Shown: positions 14,941 through 23,976 of the stretch, piece by piece
How positions within the stretch are numbered: the first letter of the stretch is position 1
How the letters are laid out: each line of letters begins with the position of its first letter
Assembly: GCA_964230255.1 (NCBI GenBank)
Contig: CAXRGW010000092.1
Span: 1-29,895, forward strand
Direction of reading: 5' to 3'
DNA: 29,895 nt
From: Alteromonas_E sp964230255
GTDB lineage: Bacteria; Pseudomonadota; Gammaproteobacteria; Enterobacterales; Alteromonadaceae
The notes under the pieces: model-generated
What the model was told of the DNA's origin: nothing
Seen by the model: the letters and a program-made list of their open reading frames with translations, nothing else
The model's database searches: none
Program-made: the position numbers and the translations under genes

Positions 14941-17900
14941 TTATGCCGAAACGAATTTGCCAATATATCCTCTGCATTGACGCCATAGCGTTGCATAGCG
15001 GTAACGCATCTTGAGCAATAACACATAGGCAAGAGGCACCAGCACCAAACTGGTTAAGGTTGAGAATACCAAGCCACCTATAATGGCAATCGCCATCGGC
15101 GAATACGGAGGACCATCACCACCAATCCGCGTAGCGCCCATTGCCAACGGAACAAGGCCTAACACGGTAGTTGCGACAGTCATGAGAATAGGTCTTACAC
15201 GGCTGGCACAGCCTTCGACCACGGCGTCAAACAGTGAAATTCCTTGGTTTATCAGTTGATTGATCCTATCGACCAATACAATTCCATTGTTTACCACGAT
15301 CCCCATTAGAATAAGCATGCCTATCATGCCCATTATCGACATTGGTGTACCGGTCAGGAAAAACGCCCAAAATACACCAGTAAATGAGAACAACAACGAG
15401 GTAATAACAGCTGTTGGTAATAGAAGCGATTCGAACAAGGCAGCCATAACGACATAGATCATACATATCGCGAGTAGCATGTTCATTTGCATTACTGCGC
15501 TGGCTTCATCTTGACGATTGAAACTGCCGTCGAAGGTCCACCGATATCCGGTAGGTAACTCGATAAAGTCTAACGTACGCTGAATTTGATCACGCGCTTG
15601 TTCAATTGTGAAGCCTTCTTCTAAGTTAGCACCAATGCTCAAAGCAGTCTGACGGTAACTGCGACCGATTTGAGATAATTGCTGGGTAACTTGAATATCA
15701 GCAACTTGATCCAGTGTAACTTGTTGTAAACCATTACGGCGCAATACCAGACCTTTCAATTTGCTCAACGACGATTGCAAGTCACGCCCATACATTAAAC
15801 GTATATCAATTTCACCGGATGGATCGTGGCGGAATGTGCGTAGATTTGATCCACGTAAGGCGGTACTGACAATATTAGCGATTTCTGATGTGTTTAATCC
15901 ATATTGAAACGCTTTATCGCGGTCAACGCGAATTTGCAGTTCTTCCCGCATAGCACCAGTATCCGCGCGCACATCAGACAAGCCATCAATATTGGCCAAG
16001 ATCGGTACGATTTGTTCAGATAGGGCTAACAACCGATCTGAAGATTCTCCGAGTAAGGTTATTTTGACTCCACCACCATTGCTAGTATCCCACTGGAATG
16101 AGGGGCGGGCACGCACAAATTGCGGCATTTCTTCGCGCATCATTTCCTTGAGTTCACTTACTGGAATAGGTAAATCTTCATTTAAGGTTATCCCCGATAC
16201 CGCAAACCCTGGGTTGAAATAGGTATAAACCTGTTTGATGTGGAAGCGCTCTTTATTCGCATACAAATACTCTTCCATCTTAGTGACGGTTTTCTCTACT
16301 TCTTCCAAGGTGTAATTGGTTTGCATATGGTAGTTCAACCAAATGCGCTCGTCGTCGTTGTTACCATCACCGTTTTGGGTAACAAATTGCATTGGAATAG
16401 CGGTACTCAATAGGATAAGTACGGCAATCAACGATGCTTTTCCTGGTTTGTTCATAGTCCAGCGGAGTATGTTTTTATACCGCTGTAGCCATTTACCCGA
16501 TTGTGTATCTTTGCTGCGCGGCTTAGGCGGCTTAATCTTACTGGCGAGTAAGGGAATTAGCGTTTGCGCAATTAGCAATGAGGCAAATAACGAAATACAA
16601 ATTGCTATTGCCACATGCTCGAGAAACACCGTGACATCAATTTTAACGCCGACGATGTTTGGCAAGAATACGATCGCTGTTGTAGCTGTGCCGGCAATAA
16701 CGGCTAAGCTAACTTTGCTAACGCCTTTTTCAGTTGCGTCTGGAGCATTGGGATCATTCTGTTTTTCTTGGAATATGCTCTCGGTGACAACAACCGCATT
16801 GTCTACCAACATACCCACGGCCAACATTAAACCCATCAATGACAAAATGTTTAATGAGTATCCGAATAAGTACATCATGCCAAGTGTGATACATATTGAA
16901 AACGGCACTGATAAAACCACCACCAAAGTCGTGGTTAATTGACGCAAAAAAACAAACAGAATGGCAATTGATAGGGCCGCGCCCAGCAAACCCGCTGCAA
17001 TCAGGTCACTTAACGAATCCGTCACTGATGTTGCGGTGTCATCCATAACAAACAGACTAATACCGTCGAACGCAGGGTCGGTTTTAGCCTGTTCTATTAC
17101 ACGCATAACGCGGTCAGATACTTCGACCAAGTTACTGCCAGATTCGCGATAGATATTAAAGCCCACCGCATAGGTTTGGTCGAGGTGACGTCCTTCATTG
17201 CGCTCTGGTGTTTCATAATTTACTTCGGCAATGTCTGATAACAGGATGCCATTGCGAACAATCAGGTTTCTTATGTCATCAAGGCTGCGGAAATCACCTT
17301 GTGGCATCAACGAAATTTTTTGCCCTAAATCGTATATGTGGCCGGCATTCATTGAGAAATTGGCATTGCGCAGAGTCTCACTTAAACGATTAACATCAAC
17401 ATTGAGTGCAGCAACGCGTTCAGGTGAAATGCGGATGACGATTTCTTTTTTAAGTACGCCGTAAAGTTCAACTTTTGATACGCCCGCAACTCGCTCAATG
17501 GGGCGTTTGAGGTTGCGATCTAACAAGTCATAAGCATTTGACAAGTCACGTTCGCTAGAAACCCGTAGTTGGAAAATCGGCATGTCATTAGTATTAAACT
17601 TAAATACGAGAATTCGTTCGACATCATCGGGAAGTAAGTGGCGAATGGCATCGATTTTCTCTCTCGCTTCGATACTTTTCGCTTTGATATTTTCATCCCA
17701 AGCAAACTGAATATATAGCTCTGCACGGTCTTCAAAGCTATTGGCAAACATGCGTTTAATACCAGACATAGTAGCTACCGCTTCTTCGACCGGGCGGGTG
17801 ATCATGCGTTCTGTCTCCGCGGGCGTCGAATTGGGATAGGGGATCTGGATAAGCATTTCTGGTATGTCGATGCCAGGAAACTTCTCCAAGGGTAATAATC

Positions 17901-18012
17901 GGCCGGAAATAACCCCGAAAACCATCAGACTTAAGAACACCATACAAACAGTGACGGGTTTGCGCATGGCAAACCTCGCCAATGCAGCCCCTGCGCTACC
18001 AAACTTATCCAT
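14941..18012 (-). CDS. RND efflux permease, second of the pair
   Basis: The 1023-residue HAE-type RND pump subunit has the usual pattern: an N-terminal helix, a large periplasmic loop, six helices, a second loop and six more helices. TM4 has MLVDNAVVVTES, keeping the first of the AcrB Asp407-Asp408 pair; the second is Asn. TM10 has GIVVNNGIVLVDRIN, where AcrB has Lys940. This VDN/VNN pattern is shared by a branch of RND pumps (SwrC-like), so it is not damage. I placed the start at ATG 18012, with GGAGAG nine bases upstream. It overlaps the first permease gene by eight bases. A longer reading from 18081 would add 23 residues with no ribosome site. It probably acts in a heteromeric pump with its neighbour; the substrate is unknown. 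Confidence 0.92.
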   Translation of the reverse strand: MDKFGSAGAALARFAMRKPVTVCMVFLSLMVFGVISGRLLPLEKFPGIDIPEMLIQIPYPNSTPAETERMITRPVEEAVATMSGIKRMFANSFEDRAELYIQFAWDENIKAKSIEAREKIDAIRHLLPDDVERILVFKFNTNDMPIFQLRVSSERDLSNAYDLLDRNLKRPIERVAGVSKVELYGVLKKEIVIRISPERVAALNVDVNRLSETLRNANFSMNAGHIYDLGQKISLMPQGDFRSLDDIRNLIVRNGILLSDIAEVNYETPERNEGRHLDQTYAVGFNIYRESGSNLVEVSDRVMRVIEQAKTDPAFDGISLFVMDDTATSVTDSLSDLIAAGLLGAALSIAILFVFLRQLTTTLVVVLSVPFSICITLGMMYLFGYSLNILSLMGLMLAVGMLVDNAVVVTESIFQEKQNDPNAPDATEKGVSKVSLAVIAGTATTAIVFLPNIVGVKIDVTVFLEHVAIAICISLFASLLIAQTLIPLLASKIKPPKPRSKDTQSGKWLQRYKNILRWTMNKPGKASLIAVLILLSTAIPMQFVTQNGDGNNDDERIWLNYHMQTNYTLEEVEKTVTKMEEYLYANKERFHIKQVYTYFNPGFAVSGITLNEDLPIPVSELKEMMREEMPQFVRARPSFQWDTSNGGGVKITLLGESSDRLLALSEQIVPILANIDGLSDVRADTGAMREELQIRVDRDKAFQYGLNTSEIANIVSTALRGSNLRTFRHDPSGEIDIRLMYGRDLQSSLSKLKGLVLRRNGLQQVTLDQVADIQVTQQLSQIGRSYRQTALSIGANLEEGFTIEQARDQIQRTLDFIELPTGYRWTFDGSFNRQDEASAVMQMNMLLAICMIYVVMAALFESLLLPTAVITSLLFSFTGVFWAFFLTGTPMSIMGMIGMLILMGIVVNNGIVLVDRINQLINQGISLFDAVVEGCASRVRPILMTVATTVLGLVPLAMGATRIGGDGPPYSPMAIAIIGGLVFSTLTSLVLVPLAYVLLLKMRYRYATLWRQCRGYIGKFVSA

Positions 18013-21000
18013 AAACGTGCTCTCCAGTGGCTGTATTTGTTGCGTTGCGAGACTGTAGCTTAGTGAAATTTTTACGTTCAAATAGCGAATACATAATTGG
18101 CAGTAAAATCAGCGTTAACATTGACGAAAACATTAAGCCAAATATTACTGTGATCGCCATCGGTGTGCGGACTTCTGCACCTTCACCCAACCCCAGCGCC
18201 ATGGGCAGTAAACCGAGGATCGTGGTGAGTGTTGTCATAACGATGGGGCGCAAACGCTGTACAGCTGCTTGATGAATTGCATCGGTTTTAGCAATACCTT
18301 CGCTACGCAACTGATTAATGCGATCGATGAGTACAATAGCGTTGTTCACAACGATACCGGCGAGCATGATTAAACCAATAAATACCACCACACTAACGTT
18401 AGTACCGGTAAGCCATAAGCCGTAAATTGAACCCGCACCAGCAAGAGGGACGGCAATCAGTATCAATAGTGGCTGGAACAAGGACTCAAACTGACAAGCC
18501 ATCACCAGGTAGACTAAAAATACAGCTAGTGCTAATGCGAACTGTAAGCTGGTAAAACTTGCTTGCATATCTTCGCTTTGACCTGCAATGCGCGCAGTGA
18601 ACCCGACCGGTAAAGTGTGCTCGCTTAGGATTGCTTGCGTTGCGACTACACCTTGTTGAACATCACCGTATGCCAAGTTTGCAGTCACAACGGCAACACG
18701 TTGTTGTCCGACACGAGTTATCTCACTCGGGCCTATGTCCATTCTAAGTTCAGCTACTGCGCTAAGCGGAATGGGCTCAACTGCATTTGAGTTGATAATA
18801 ATGTTACCAATGTCTGCAAGCGTATCGCGTTGGCGTTCATTAGTGAGAACCAACACATCAACCCTGCGATCTTCGATACTGTATTGGGTTGCTACATCAC
18901 CGCCGATCTTGGTTGCTATAACTTGAGAAACCGTAGCCGCATTAAGGCCCAACTGATTCAACAATGCGTGATTGAAACTGATCGAAAGCTCAGGGTTACC
19001 CGGACGCAGGGTGGTGCTGATATCTGTGAATCTATCGTTATCGGCTAATGAAGCGGCAATGATTTGGCCTTGAGACTGCAGGGTATCGAGGTCATAGCCA
19101 CTCACTTCTATTTGAATAGGCGCGGCAAAACTAAACAGTTCGGGGTATGCGATTTTGGCCGTTACACCGGGTAATCGAGCAACATATTGGCGCAATTGCT
19201 CTTGAGTATTTGCAACGGCGGCTTTATCAACACTTTCACGCAACACAATGTTAATCTTGCCCCAATGATCACCGCCTTGTTCAGGCGATGCTGATACTAG
19301 GCTACCAGTACCAGCAAGCGAGTACGTGCGCTCAACAGCATCAAGGGTTTGCGCATAGTTGGCAATTTGGTTAAGCGTTGCGTCAGTGGTATCCAAACGA
19401 CTACCAGCGGGTAGGTTGATATCTACATAGAACTCTTGTTGGGCCATGCGCGGAATCAGTTCCATACCCAAGCGTGGAACTAGCAATAGCGCGCTAAGGC
19501 TTAAAGTAACTAACACTGCAAAGGTTGCCAGACGTGATCTCAAAGCCATTGATAAGGCGGTAGAGTAAAGTTTCTGTAAGCCGTTAAACGAGACAGTAAA
19601 CAACCACACAAGCGGTTTGAATGCCCAGTGCAAACCTTTGCTGATCAGGCGCCAGGAGAAAATAGATAAGGTAATGACTGCGCCAGGTAGTGCAATAAAC
19701 ACGACCCAAATCAGCTTGCTAAACGGCAAGGCAATTATCGCTCTAACTTTTGCAAATCCCTTCAAATCACCGATTTTTGCCTTTTCTTTATTGCCAAAAG
19801 TATCCTCGTGCGCGAGTTCTTGCTTACGGGTTCGGCTCGCTAGCATCGGGATTAAGGTTAATGCCACAATCAATGAAGCTAACAGGGCAAAGGTCACAGT
19901 TAATGCTTGATCGCGGAATAACTGACCGGCAATACCTTCAACGAAAACCAACGGGAAAAATACCGCCATTGTGGTTAATGTCGAAGCCAAAATAGCACTG
20001 GATACTTGTTTTGTTCCACCAACCGCAGCTGTTTCATTATCTGCACCTTCACGCTTTTTGCGATCGATGTTTTCCAGCACCACGATGCTGTTATCGACCA
20101 GTAAACCGATAGCCAATGCTATGCCACCAAGACTCATTATGTTTAACGAAATATCGTTGCCATACATTAAGTTGAACGTAGCTATGATTGAAACCGGAAT
20201 TGACACTGAAATTATTAATGTTGGCCAAAATGAGCGCAAGAATAGGTAAATGATCAACATGGCGAGTACGCCACCGATAATACCTGCACTTTGGACATCG
20301 CTTATTGCTTGGCCGATGAACTCGCTTTGGTCGTAGACTAATGACAACTGATAACCTGCAGGTAATTGGTCTTGTGCGCCCTGCAGCGCTTGTTGAACAC
20401 GTTCTGCCACAGTTACACTGTTGGCATCACCTTCTTTATAAATAGCAATTTCACTACCTTGAAGGCCATCGAAACGAGTCATTGAATCTTGTTCTTTGTA
20501 TGCCGATGACACTGTTGCAATATCTGATAAGCGAATACTGCGGCCTTCACGCGTAGCGATATACAAGTTTTCAATATCTTCTAAAGTACCGAATTGATTA
20601 ATCGTTCTCACCAGAAACGCTTGGGCACCATCGTCTATTCGGCCGCCAGCAGCATTGACATTTTCTTGCTCTAAACGTTGCACTACAGTGGCAACATCGA
20701 TGTTTAGTTGGCTTGCGCGTGTTTGGTCGACTTGAATTTGCACTTGATCCTCAAGTCCACCACCGATTCGCACAGATGCAACACCTTCAATCGATTCCAA
20801 GTGACGTTTGATTTGTTCTTCAGCATACAAACGCAACTGTTTTAAGGCGGTAACTGATGATTGCTGATTGCCTTCAGCAAAGCCCAAGCCCAAACGCATA
20901 ATTGGATCGAGGGTTGGATTGAAGCGCAACAACCGCGGCTTATCGACATCTAGAGGTAAGAACAACACATCGAGTTTTTCTCGAACTTCAAGACTGGCAA

Positions 21001-21307
21001 AGTCCATATCTGTGCCCCAACTAAACTCTAGGACAATATCAGACTGTTCTGGACGTGATGTACTGGTGACTTTGCGGATCCCTTTTACAACCCCAATACT
21101 TTCTTCGATAGGCTTTGAGACTAACTGTTCGACTTCAACTGGAGCCGCTCCCGCGTAATCTGTGCGAATAGTGAGGGTAGGGTAGGATAGTTCCGGTAAT
21201 AAACTGATCGATAAACGCGATAGTGAAACCATACCGAATAGCAAAATAGCAAAGGTAAACATGCTGATTGCTACTGGGCGTTTAACGGCTAAATCCACGA
21301 TTTTCAT
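18005..21307 (-). CDS. RND efflux permease with an enlarged central loop
   Basis: The 1100-residue RND permease is about 50 residues longer than AcrB. TM4 carries LLVDNSIVVLENI and TM10 GIVVNNAIVLIDRIN, the same VDN/VNN branch as the second permease. The extra length lies in the region joining the two halves (about residues 495-600). It contains a charged stretch EDTFGNKEKAKIGDLKG and then hydrophobic segments around IWVVFIALPGAVITLSIF and FKPLVWLFTVSF. These may be an added membrane helix or hairpin. AAGGATTTGAATT precedes ATG 21307. It follows the adaptor gene by 30 bases and overlaps the next permease by eight, so all three are one operon. Paired permeases with one adaptor recall MdtBC; a TolC-like channel would be recruited from elsewhere in the genome. 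Confidence 0.92.
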   Translation of the reverse strand: MKIVDLAVKRPVAISMFTFAILLFGMVSLSRLSISLLPELSYPTLTIRTDYAGAAPVEVEQLVSKPIEESIGVVKGIRKVTSTSRPEQSDIVLEFSWGTDMDFASLEVREKLDVLFLPLDVDKPRLLRFNPTLDPIMRLGLGFAEGNQQSSVTALKQLRLYAEEQIKRHLESIEGVASVRIGGGLEDQVQIQVDQTRASQLNIDVATVVQRLEQENVNAAGGRIDDGAQAFLVRTINQFGTLEDIENLYIATREGRSIRLSDIATVSSAYKEQDSMTRFDGLQGSEIAIYKEGDANSVTVAERVQQALQGAQDQLPAGYQLSLVYDQSEFIGQAISDVQSAGIIGGVLAMLIIYLFLRSFWPTLIISVSIPVSIIATFNLMYGNDISLNIMSLGGIALAIGLLVDNSIVVLENIDRKKREGADNETAAVGGTKQVSSAILASTLTTMAVFFPLVFVEGIAGQLFRDQALTVTFALLASLIVALTLIPMLASRTRKQELAHEDTFGNKEKAKIGDLKGFAKVRAIIALPFSKLIWVVFIALPGAVITLSIFSWRLISKGLHWAFKPLVWLFTVSFNGLQKLYSTALSMALRSRLATFAVLVTLSLSALLLVPRLGMELIPRMAQQEFYVDINLPAGSRLDTTDATLNQIANYAQTLDAVERTYSLAGTGSLVSASPEQGGDHWGKINIVLRESVDKAAVANTQEQLRQYVARLPGVTAKIAYPELFSFAAPIQIEVSGYDLDTLQSQGQIIAASLADNDRFTDISTTLRPGNPELSISFNHALLNQLGLNAATVSQVIATKIGGDVATQYSIEDRRVDVLVLTNERQRDTLADIGNIIINSNAVEPIPLSAVAELRMDIGPSEITRVGQQRVAVVTANLAYGDVQQGVVATQAILSEHTLPVGFTARIAGQSEDMQASFTSLQFALALAVFLVYLVMACQFESLFQPLLILIAVPLAGAGSIYGLWLTGTNVSVVVFIGLIMLAGIVVNNAIVLIDRINQLRSEGIAKTDAIHQAAVQRLRPIVMTTLTTILGLLPMALGLGEGAEVRTPMAITVIFGLMFSSMLTLILLPIMYSLFERKNFTKLQSRNATNTATGEHVYG

Positions 21308-21337
21308 AATTCAAATCCTTCTCGTGTAGAGTCGGCG

Positions 21338-22438
21338 TTAGCCGATCTTGTTAGCTGCAATGATTTCAACTGGTGATTGGTCTTTTAAATTGTGATGCCC
21401 AGCGGTAACTACCATTTCAGAGCCTGATAGACCAGACAAAATTTCTACATGCTGCGCGTCTTGGAAGCCCGTGGTTACACTGACTTTCTGGGCAACACCA
21501 TCTGTGATAACAAAGACACTGTCGGTATTGTCTATTGATAACAATGCACGACGAGGTAACAAAGTAGCGTTCTGATGGGTTGCATATTCTAGGGCAACTT
21601 CTGCAAACATACCGGCGAGTAAAATGTTATCCGGATTTGGCACCCGTAGGGTTACTTTAAAAGTACCGGTTGCCGAATCAATAACAGGACTGATGCGTTC
21701 TACATAAGCGTTTACCGATTGATTGCCGATTGCGGCAATAGACAATGAAGCAACTTGGTCAGTGCGAATGTTGGTTAATTCTCTTTCTGGTAAGTGCACG
21801 ATACCAAGTAGTTCTTTTTGTTGTACGATGTGGAACATTCTTTCGCGCTGGAAACTTTCTGTTAAATTACCCACTTTAGCGTTGCGTTCAGCAATGTAAC
21901 CGCTGATGGGGGCAGTAATAGTCGCTTCTTCTAAATCTAACTCTGCAATGGCTAATGATGCTTTTGCCGCAGTATATTGCGCAGTTAACTTGTCAATTAC
22001 ATCGTCGCTAACAACATTTTGCTGATGGACTTGCTTAATTTTTGCCAATTCCTGTTCCAAGCCAACAAGTTCGGCACGCGCACGTTGAAGGTTCAGTTCG
22101 TAACGTTGGGCGTCTAACGTTGCCAAGACCTGACCCTTTTCAACATAATCACCTTCTTCAACGTAAATTCCATCGATGATTCCTGAAGCACGTGCAACAA
22201 CAAATGCCTCTTCCTTGGCTTCTAAGACTGCAGTCGTGGCATAGTGACTGCTGATGTCACCTTGGTGAACACTTTGTGCTTCCACTGGGATAGCGACGAC
22301 TTGCTCTTCCTGTCCTTCGACCTGTTCAGCTGCGTTGGCGTCGGCCTCTCCACAAGCGCTAAGTAGCGCAGTGCTGAGTAAAACTGTTGAAAGTAATAAT
22401 GCGGTTTTAAAGCTGTTTGATGCGTTTGAGAATGTCAT
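21338..22438 (-). CDS. RND periplasmic adaptor, lipoprotein
   Basis: The 366-residue membrane-fusion protein has a lipobox LLSAC with Cys29, which anchors it to a membrane. The AcrA/MexA layout follows: a first lipoyl half (VVARASGIIDGIYVEEGDYV), an alpha-hairpin (AQRYELNLQRARAELVGLEQ and onward), a second lipoyl half (ATITAPISGYIAERNAKVGN), then beta-barrel and membrane-proximal domains. It bridges the inner-membrane permeases to an outer-membrane channel. I chose ATG 22438 because it gives a proper lipoprotein signal; an ORF start at 22477 would add 13 residues before it. A TATAAT lies 73 bases upstream, but the -35 is poor. No TetR or other regulator gene is adjacent. Confidence 0.92.
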   Translation of the reverse strand: MTFSNASNSFKTALLLSTVLLSTALLSACGEADANAAEQVEGQEEQVVAIPVEAQSVHQGDISSHYATTAVLEAKEEAFVVARASGIIDGIYVEEGDYVEKGQVLATLDAQRYELNLQRARAELVGLEQELAKIKQVHQQNVVSDDVIDKLTAQYTAAKASLAIAELDLEEATITAPISGYIAERNAKVGNLTESFQRERMFHIVQQKELLGIVHLPERELTNIRTDQVASLSIAAIGNQSVNAYVERISPVIDSATGTFKVTLRVPNPDNILLAGMFAEVALEYATHQNATLLPRRALLSIDNTDSVFVITDGVAQKVSVTTGFQDAQHVEILSGLSGSEMVVTAGHHNLKDQSPVEIIAANKIG

Positions 22439-22510
22439 AGTGTTAGCCCTATTGTATGTATACGCGTCATAGAGCATCAGCTGTGCCAGTTTTTTATGAA
22501 TATTAAAATT

Positions 22511-22516
22511 ATTATA
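22511..22516 (-). promoter_or_regulatory. Possible -10 box for the efflux operon
   Basis: TATAAT on the minus strand, 73 bases before the adaptor start. There is no recognisable -35 at 16-18 bases. Weak evidence, given because the region is otherwise empty and AT-rich. Confidence 0.3.
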
Positions 22517-22574
22517 ATAACAATTACTTAGGTGGGTTTTAGGGAGGGCGATGAATGCATGTGAATTATGTTGG

Positions 22575-22609
22575 TGGCGAATTTGACCATCTAGTGAATA
22601 AATTCGCCA
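22575..22609. repeat. 10-bp inverted repeat between osmC and the efflux operon
   Basis: TGGCGAATTT (22575-22584) is the perfect complement of AAATTCGCCA (22600-22609), with a 15-base loop. It begins 31 bases after the osmC-like stop. No T run follows on the minus strand, so it may be a mRNA 3'-end hairpin or a binding site rather than a standard intrinsic terminator. Confidence 0.5.
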
Positions 22610-22640
22610 TCCAAAAGCAAGGATGTTGGTTAATTTGCAA

Positions 22641-23039
22641 CTACGCTGTTTCGATTGTGTAACTGGTTGTTATTTCGACAGTTTCATGCAGCATAAGCAT
22701 GACAGAGCAATATTTCTCTGCTGATAATTGAACTGCACGTGCTAAGTGTTTTTCCTTGATATCGCTACCTTTTGCCACGTAATGAGCGTGGATCTTAGTA
22801 AACACGCGTGGTGGTTCAGCCGCTCTCTCAGCTGAAAGTTCACAATAGCAGCCTTGCAAGTCTTGGCGCGCTTTACGCAAGATTTCAACAACATCTACTG
22901 AAGAGCAAGCGCCAACAGCAACTAACACAGATTCCATCGGAGAAATGCATTGGCCATCACCATCCATTGTTGCTTCATAACCACTGTCTGTTTTGCCGTA
23001 GAATGAGAGTCCACCACGCCATTCAACCTTTGCTTGCAT
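22641..23039 (-). CDS. OsmC/Ohr-superfamily protein (YhfA-like)
   Basis: The 132-residue OsmC-fold protein has both conserved cysteines: Cys45 in VAVGACSSVDVVEIL, at the start of the central helix, and Cys111 in LSAEKYCSVMLML. The N-terminal TMDGDGQCISPMESVL matches the D/G-rich strand and P-M/T-E-x-L of the family. OsmC/Ohr proteins reduce organic hydroperoxides, but the YhfA-like subgroup this resembles has no proven activity. It starts two bases after the cvfB-like stop, so the two genes form an operon. The GGXS motif is not apparent, so the subgroup call is moderate. Confidence 0.85.
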   Translation of the reverse strand: MQAKVEWRGGLSFYGKTDSGYEATMDGDGQCISPMESVLVAVGACSSVDVVEILRKARQDLQGCYCELSAERAAEPPRVFTKIHAHYVAKGSDIKEKHLARAVQLSAEKYCSVMLMLHETVEITTSYTIETA

Positions 23040-23041
23040 TT

Positions 23042-23890
23042 CTACTTCTCCACTAATTTGATACTGGTTTTGCTAATTTCTATTTTCTTTTGTTTATATA
23101 GCGTTCCGATCGCTTTCTTATACGCGCCTTTACTCACCTTAAAATGTGCATATATTTCGTCAGGGCTACTTTTATCAGTAATCGATGACAAACCGCCATG
23201 GGCTTCTAAGTCATCTACGATCATCTCTTCAAGCGAGCGCCGCGCGGCATGACCGTCTTGATGCATGGTTATGTCTATCTTGCCGTCACTACGCAACTGC
23301 TTGACGGTGCCTTTAAAAACATCGCCGACTTTTAGTTTGGTTAATGCTTCAGAATGGAACAACAAACCGAGGTAATAGTCATCAATGATAACCTTAAAGC
23401 CGAGATCTGTTTTTGCATAAACTTTGGCAGCTACTTGCTGTTTGGCCTCTAATGGGCGTTCGGTTTTGACTTTTTCAGGATAAAAATAATGTAGTCTTGT
23501 AGTGCCTAGGATCCGTTGCGACTCTTGGTCGTGATAAACATGGACGAAGTATTCTAGGCCCTCAGCTATAGGACGTTCCTGATCGCGTTTGAGAACCAGC
23601 AGGTCGCGGTCTAAGCCCCAATCAAAAAATGCTCCAAATTCGGTAACTCCGACAGCTTTGAGCTTTTTCAACTCACCTACATTGGCTTTTGGCGTTTGCG
23701 TAGTAGCACTTAATTGACTATTTTCGTCATAACTGACAAACACGTCGATTTGCATGCCTAGTTTAATATTTTGTGGGGCTTTTACATTTGCTAAAAGGGC
23801 AGTTTGCTCACCTGAACTGTCTTGTAACTGCCAAGCAAAGGGCAATTCTTCAGCGACAGATAATCGATTGATTGCGCCAATTTTAATCAT
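23042..23890 (-). CDS. CvfB/YitL-like S1-domain RNA-binding protein
   Basis: The 282-residue protein has tandem S1-like (OB-fold) modules and a C-terminal winged helix. It starts MIKIGAINRLSV; the second module contains VTEFGAFFDWGLDRDLLVL, a clear S1-type strand pattern. GLLFHSEALTKLKVGDVFKG and LRSDGKIDITM follow, then the winged helix around IYAHFKVSKGAYKKAIGTLY. This is the CvfB layout known from Streptococcus/Staphylococcus structures, where the protein binds RNA and affects virulence gene expression. I use ATG 23890 as start; the open frame goes on to 23935, but those extra residues precede the conserved start. Divergent from pxpA. Confidence 0.85.
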   Translation of the reverse strand: MIKIGAINRLSVAEELPFAWQLQDSSGEQTALLANVKAPQNIKLGMQIDVFVSYDENSQLSATTQTPKANVGELKKLKAVGVTEFGAFFDWGLDRDLLVLKRDQERPIAEGLEYFVHVYHDQESQRILGTTRLHYFYPEKVKTERPLEAKQQVAAKVYAKTDLGFKVIIDDYYLGLLFHSEALTKLKVGDVFKGTVKQLRSDGKIDITMHQDGHAARRSLEEMIVDDLEAHGGLSSITDKSSPDEIYAHFKVSKGAYKKAIGTLYKQKKIEISKTSIKLVEK

Positions 23891-23976
23891 TGTTTGAGTT
23901 TTCTTTTGGTAACATCGTAATATCATACGCAACATGCGGGCAAACCTAAAACGGAATCAGAAATTTGAAGCAAAAA

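Noticed and set aside
15260..15466. Short ORFs on both strands within the RND permease
   Set aside because: They are frame shadows of the TM10-TM11 region of the permease.
16343..16942. 199-residue plus-strand ORF inside the second RND permease
   Set aside because: It is fully antisense to a well-conserved permease, with low-complexity Ile/Thr/Asn composition that mirrors the coding strand, and has no family resemblance.
18010..18081. Longer N-terminus of the second RND permease
   Set aside because: The extra 23 residues precede the conserved start, overlap the first permease by 77 bases and have no ribosome site, whereas ATG 18012 has GGAGAG.
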